Shown here in pieces: positions 61,399 through 64,000 of a stretch of 64,000 nt of DNA. Position numbers and translations under genes: made by a program. Position 1 is the stretch's first letter. Each line of letters opens with the position of its first letter. Origin of the DNA: Calditrichia bacterium (GTDB lineage: Bacteria > Calditrichota > Calditrichia > RBG-13-44-9 > J075). The stretch lies in contig JANQRS010000036.1 in assembly GCA_028284445.1 (NCBI GenBank), positions 120,599 through 184,598 of the forward strand, in the 5' to 3' direction. Below the pieces are notes generated by a model. That model saw only the letters and a list, made by a program, of their open reading frames with translations. It did not search any database and was not told the DNA's origin.

Positions 61399-62937
61399 AT
61401 GAGTGGCGTGAGTAAAATCTACGACTACGACGAGTGTTTTCGTCCGCAATATCATTTTTCGCCGCCTCGAAATTGGATGAATGATCCCAATGGGATGTTC
61501 TACTACGACGGTGAATATCACCTCTTTTATCAATACAATCCTTTTGGCAACAAGTGGGGCCATATGAGTTGGGGGCATGCTGTCAGTCCTGATATGGTGC
61601 ATTGGGAACATCTGCCCTTGGCCCTCGCAGAAGAAAACGGTGAAATGATTTTTAGCGGAAGTGGTCTTGTAGACTGGAAAAACACCAGCGGTTTCGGAAT
61701 AGATGGCCAACCTCCGTTGATTGCAATCTATACCGGACATGTGCCTGGTGATCCGGTTCGCCAGTATCAATGCATAGCTTATAGCAACGACCGCGGCAGG
61801 TCATGGACAAAGTATGACGGCAACCCGGTGCTGGATATCGGCAAGTCTGATTTTCGCGACCCGAAAGTCATGTGGTTTGAACCCGGGGCTTACTGGGTGA
61901 TGACGGTGGCGCTATCCGTGGAAAAGAAAATTCAGTTCTATGAGTCCGCAGATCTTAAGTCCTGGAACTTCCTGAGCGAGTTTGGCCCGGCAGGATCTAC
62001 CGAAGGCCTTTGGGAATGTCCGGATTTATTTGCGCTATCGGTCGACGGCGATAATAGCAAAGTCAAGTGGGTGCTTCAAGTCGATATTGATTCCGGCAGC
62101 GTCGGTGGTGGATCCGGAGGGCAGTATTTCATCGGAGATTTTGACGGCAAATTTTTTAAAGTAGACGAAGCAAATAGTCCGAAATTCCTAACACCAGAAT
62201 CCTCTCCCGGAAAGATGCTGGCGCTATGGCTCGACTATGGTAAAGACTTTTATGCTGCCGTCTCATGGTCCGATATTCCCGAGGAAGATGGCCGACGATT
62301 ATGGCTGGCGTGGATGAGCAATTGGCAGTACGCTCAACATGTGCCGACATATCCCTGGCGAAACGCCATGTCTCTTCCACGATCGGTTGAACTGAGAACG
62401 ACCGCGTCGGGGATACGTTTGTTTCAGATGCCTGCCCGGGAGCTGAAGCAGTTACGAGCCCGGCATTTTCAGGTAGCGCCATTCGTAATGGCGGCAGATT
62501 CAAAGCTTGATGTCGTACCGGAAATCACCAGTAGCCTTCTTGAGCTAAAGGTAGAATTTGAGGTGAAAGATGCACAGGAATTCGGGTTGCGACTCTGTGA
62601 GAGTGAGTTCGATGAAACAGCAATTGGTATTGCGCTGAGTAGTTCAGAAATCTATGTAGATCGCAGCAAATCCGGATTTGTCGATTTTCATGACGACTTT
62701 CCCGGACGCCATCGTGCCCCATTTCTTCCGGAGGCATTAGTACGCCTGCATATATTTGTTGATCGATCCTCACTTGAGGTTTTTGTCAACGATGGACGAA
62801 TCGTTTTCACAGAAATAATTTTTCCCGGAGAAAGAAGCCACGGTATTGAACTATTCTCAATAGGAGGAAGCACGGGACTCCTTTTATTTGAAGGCTGGAC
62901 GCTGAAGCCGTCAATGAAAAGTGGCAATAGGGGGTAG
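61399..62937 (+). CDS. GH32 beta-fructosidase (levanase/invertase type), cytoplasmic
   Basis: Hydrolyses terminal beta-fructosyl bonds of sucrose, levan or inulin-type oligosaccharides. It has 512 residues with a five-bladed propeller and a C-terminal beta-sandwich. The nucleophile D29 is in WMNDPNG, the stabilising aspartate D154 is in FRDPKV and the acid/base E206 is in WECPDLF. There is no signal peptide, so it should act on imported short fructans or sucrose. No strong ribosome-binding site precedes ATG 61399. The fructokinase gene begins four bases after its stop. Confidence 0.95.
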   Translation: MSGVSKIYDYDECFRPQYHFSPPRNWMNDPNGMFYYDGEYHLFYQYNPFGNKWGHMSWGHAVSPDMVHWEHLPLALAEENGEMIFSGSGLVDWKNTSGFGIDGQPPLIAIYTGHVPGDPVRQYQCIAYSNDRGRSWTKYDGNPVLDIGKSDFRDPKVMWFEPGAYWVMTVALSVEKKIQFYESADLKSWNFLSEFGPAGSTEGLWECPDLFALSVDGDNSKVKWVLQVDIDSGSVGGGSGGQYFIGDFDGKFFKVDEANSPKFLTPESSPGKMLALWLDYGKDFYAAVSWSDIPEEDGRRLWLAWMSNWQYAQHVPTYPWRNAMSLPRSVELRTTASGIRLFQMPARELKQLRARHFQVAPFVMAADSKLDVVPEITSSLLELKVEFEVKDAQEFGLRLCESEFDETAIGIALSSSEIYVDRSKSGFVDFHDDFPGRHRAPFLPEALVRLHIFVDRSSLEVFVNDGRIVFTEIIFPGERSHGIELFSIGGSTGLLLFEGWTLKPSMKSGNRG

Positions 62938-62941
62938 CAGA

Positions 62942-63826
62942 ATGTCTCGGTTTATTTGTGTTGGAGAGGTGCTATGGGATGATATGCCAGATGGCCTGTT
63001 TCTCGGCGGTGCCCCATTTAATGTGGCTTGTCATCTCCATCAACTGGGGCAGGATGTGGTGATGGTCAGCCGGGTAGGGAAAGACGAACTCGGAGAGCGA
63101 ATCCTCGAGCAAATGAATGCCCTGGGAATGTCAACCACTGCCATCCAAATTGACGATCATCATACAACCGGTTTAGTCAACGTCTCTTTTCCGACACCGG
63201 ATGATCCAAAGTATGATATTGTGAAACCCTCTGCATGGGATTTTATTGATCCAGCCAAGCTCGAATCGCTTGGCGATCGAAATCGTGATGTGGTCGTCTT
63301 TGGCTCGCTTGCCCAGCGCAGCGCCGTATCGCGAGAGGCAATCAAGAGCCTATGCAAGGGCACTGCATTCGAGGTGTTTGACATCAACCTGCGCTCTCCA
63401 TATGACGATCGGCGTGTCGTAAAGTCTTCCTTGTTCGACGCCCGCTTTGTTAAGCTCAACGAAGACGAGTTAGCGAACCTTGCCAAGTGGTTTTATCTGC
63501 CGCCGGATCTCCGCAAAGCTGTTGCTGAGCTTGGGGCTCGATTTGGTTGCGAGACAATTTGCGTGACTCGCGGTGGCGACGGAGCTGCCCTCTGGCATCG
63601 CGACGAATGGGTGGAGCATCCCGGGTATAAAGTTGACGTGGTAAGCGCTGTTGGTGCTGGAGATTCCTTCCTCGCTGCGTTATTGACGGCATTGAATCAG
63701 CGGAAGCCGGCACCTGATGCTTTAAGCTTTGCGAATGCAGTTGGTGCATATGTTGCTACTCAGCCAAGTGCCACACCGCAAATTGACATGGAAGCGGTGG
63801 CAAAGTTGGTAACGGGAAGCGAGTAA
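62942..63826 (+). CDS. Fructokinase-like PfkB-family sugar kinase
   Basis: Ribokinase-fold kinase of 294 residues that most likely phosphorylates fructose released by the adjacent GH32 enzyme. FLGGAPFNVACHLHQLG is the substrate-side motif of fructokinases, and SAVGAGDSFLAALL contains the catalytic aspartate and anion hole. ATG 62942 has AGGGGG seven bases ahead; an upstream start at 62921 would overlap GH32. The two genes form a compact operon without a visible transporter. Confidence 0.92.
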   Translation: MSRFICVGEVLWDDMPDGLFLGGAPFNVACHLHQLGQDVVMVSRVGKDELGERILEQMNALGMSTTAIQIDDHHTTGLVNVSFPTPDDPKYDIVKPSAWDFIDPAKLESLGDRNRDVVVFGSLAQRSAVSREAIKSLCKGTAFEVFDINLRSPYDDRRVVKSSLFDARFVKLNEDELANLAKWFYLPPDLRKAVAELGARFGCETICVTRGGDGAALWHRDEWVEHPGYKVDVVSAVGAGDSFLAALLTALNQRKPAPDALSFANAVGAYVATQPSATPQIDMEAVAKLVTGSE

Positions 63827-63828
63827 GG

Positions 63829-63862
63829 CATTGAAGATTGAAGCATTGAAGATTGAAGCATT
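63829..63862. repeat. 15-bp direct repeat after the fructokinase gene
   Basis: GCATTGAAGATTGAA occurs twice in tandem, followed by a degenerate third start (GCATTAAAACATT). It stands three bases after the stop codon and looks like a relative of the heptamer array nearby. Confidence 0.75.
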
Positions 63863-63906
63863 AAAACATTGATTTGTGCTTGACTACGGTTCAGGTTAAA
63901 ATAACT

Positions 63907-64000
63907 TCAAGCATCAAGCATCAAGCATCAAGCATCAAGCATCAAGCATCAAGCATCAAGCATCAAGCATCAAGCATCAAGCATCAAGCATCAAGCATCA
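63907..64000. repeat. Heptanucleotide tandem repeat array at the right edge
   Basis: At least 13 perfect copies of TCAAGCA run to the window end, so the true array is probably longer. There are no spacers, hence it is not a CRISPR. The same unit on the opposite strand occurs at the dctQ stop (13373). On the plus strand all three frames are open and would encode repeats of the seven residues I, K, H, Q, A, S, S. Confidence 0.95.

Noticed and set aside
63907..64000. CRISPR array
   Set aside because: The 7-bp units are directly adjacent, with no spacers, and no cas gene is present. It is a simple tandem repeat.

Overview
The window looks like chromosomal DNA of a Gram-negative bacterium of the Fibrobacterota-Chlorobiota-Bacteroidota (FCB) group, most likely a Calditrichota, KSB1 or Ignavibacteria-type lineage. 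This is an inference. It rests on eight secreted proteins that end in a type IX secretion (T9SS) sorting domain with the hallmark N-(Y/F)-P-N-P-F-N, on PorV-like outer-membrane proteins, and on a TonB-dependent receptor with a carboxypeptidase-regulatory N-terminal domain and no SusD partner. No rRNA, tRNA, CRISPR array, transposase or phage gene was found.

Layout. (1) 1-4215: the end of a glycan-degradation region, with a GH2 glycosidase cut by the left window edge and a GH144-type glucanase. (2) 4280-7476: ion and osmotic homeostasis, with nhaA on the minus strand and a DUF432-MscS pair. (3) 7960-38816: a large alginate-utilisation locus, described below. (4) 38986-45350: assorted genes (Crp/Fnr regulator, DUF2892 protein, serine hydrolase, GlxA-type regulator, SGNH hydrolase, galactokinase, NAD(P)-binding protein). 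(5) 45497-53046: two large paralogous CotH-kinase/lamin-tail surface proteins. (6) 53163-60267: an IclR regulator and a kynurenine catabolic operon. (7) 60510-61082: a helix-turn-helix protein with a histone-H1-like lysine tail. (8) 61399-63826: a cytoplasmic GH32 fructosidase and a fructokinase. The window ends in a 7-bp tandem repeat.

How the alginate genes work together (inference from families). Two PL6 lyases carrying T9SS domains, and possibly two unclassified beta-helix proteins, act on polymer at or outside the cell surface. The TonB receptor and FadL/PorV-like proteins serve outer-membrane passage. A PL6 without a sorting domain and a PL17 exolyase finish oligomers in the periplasm. 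A DctPQM TRAP transporter imports unsaturated monouronate. KdgF, an SDR-type DEH reductase, KDG kinase and KDPG aldolase convert it to pyruvate and glyceraldehyde-3-phosphate. A FadR-type GntR regulator heads the locus and a strong intrinsic terminator closes it at 38899-38953.

The kynurenine operon encodes every step from kynurenine to 2-oxo-3-hexenedioate by the 2-aminomuconate route: kynurenine 3-monooxygenase, kynureninase, 3-hydroxyanthranilate dioxygenase, ACMS decarboxylase, 2-aminomuconate semialdehyde dehydrogenase and a RidA-type deaminase. Tryptophan dioxygenase and kynurenine formamidase are not in the window.

The intergenic DNA is unusually rich in dispersed palindromes: three families with about fifteen copies, plus a 7-bp tandem repeat at two loci. 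One family lies inside a possible coding leader and another overlaps a gene's stop codon. The most notable points for follow-up are a beta-helix module that recurs four times in three neighbouring alginate proteins, two unassigned pectin-lyase-fold proteins, a TonB system with an unknown T9SS partner in place of SusD, the helix-turn-helix/poly-lysine fusion, and a PL6 gene whose only good ribosome-binding site precedes ATC/ATT rather than a standard start codon.
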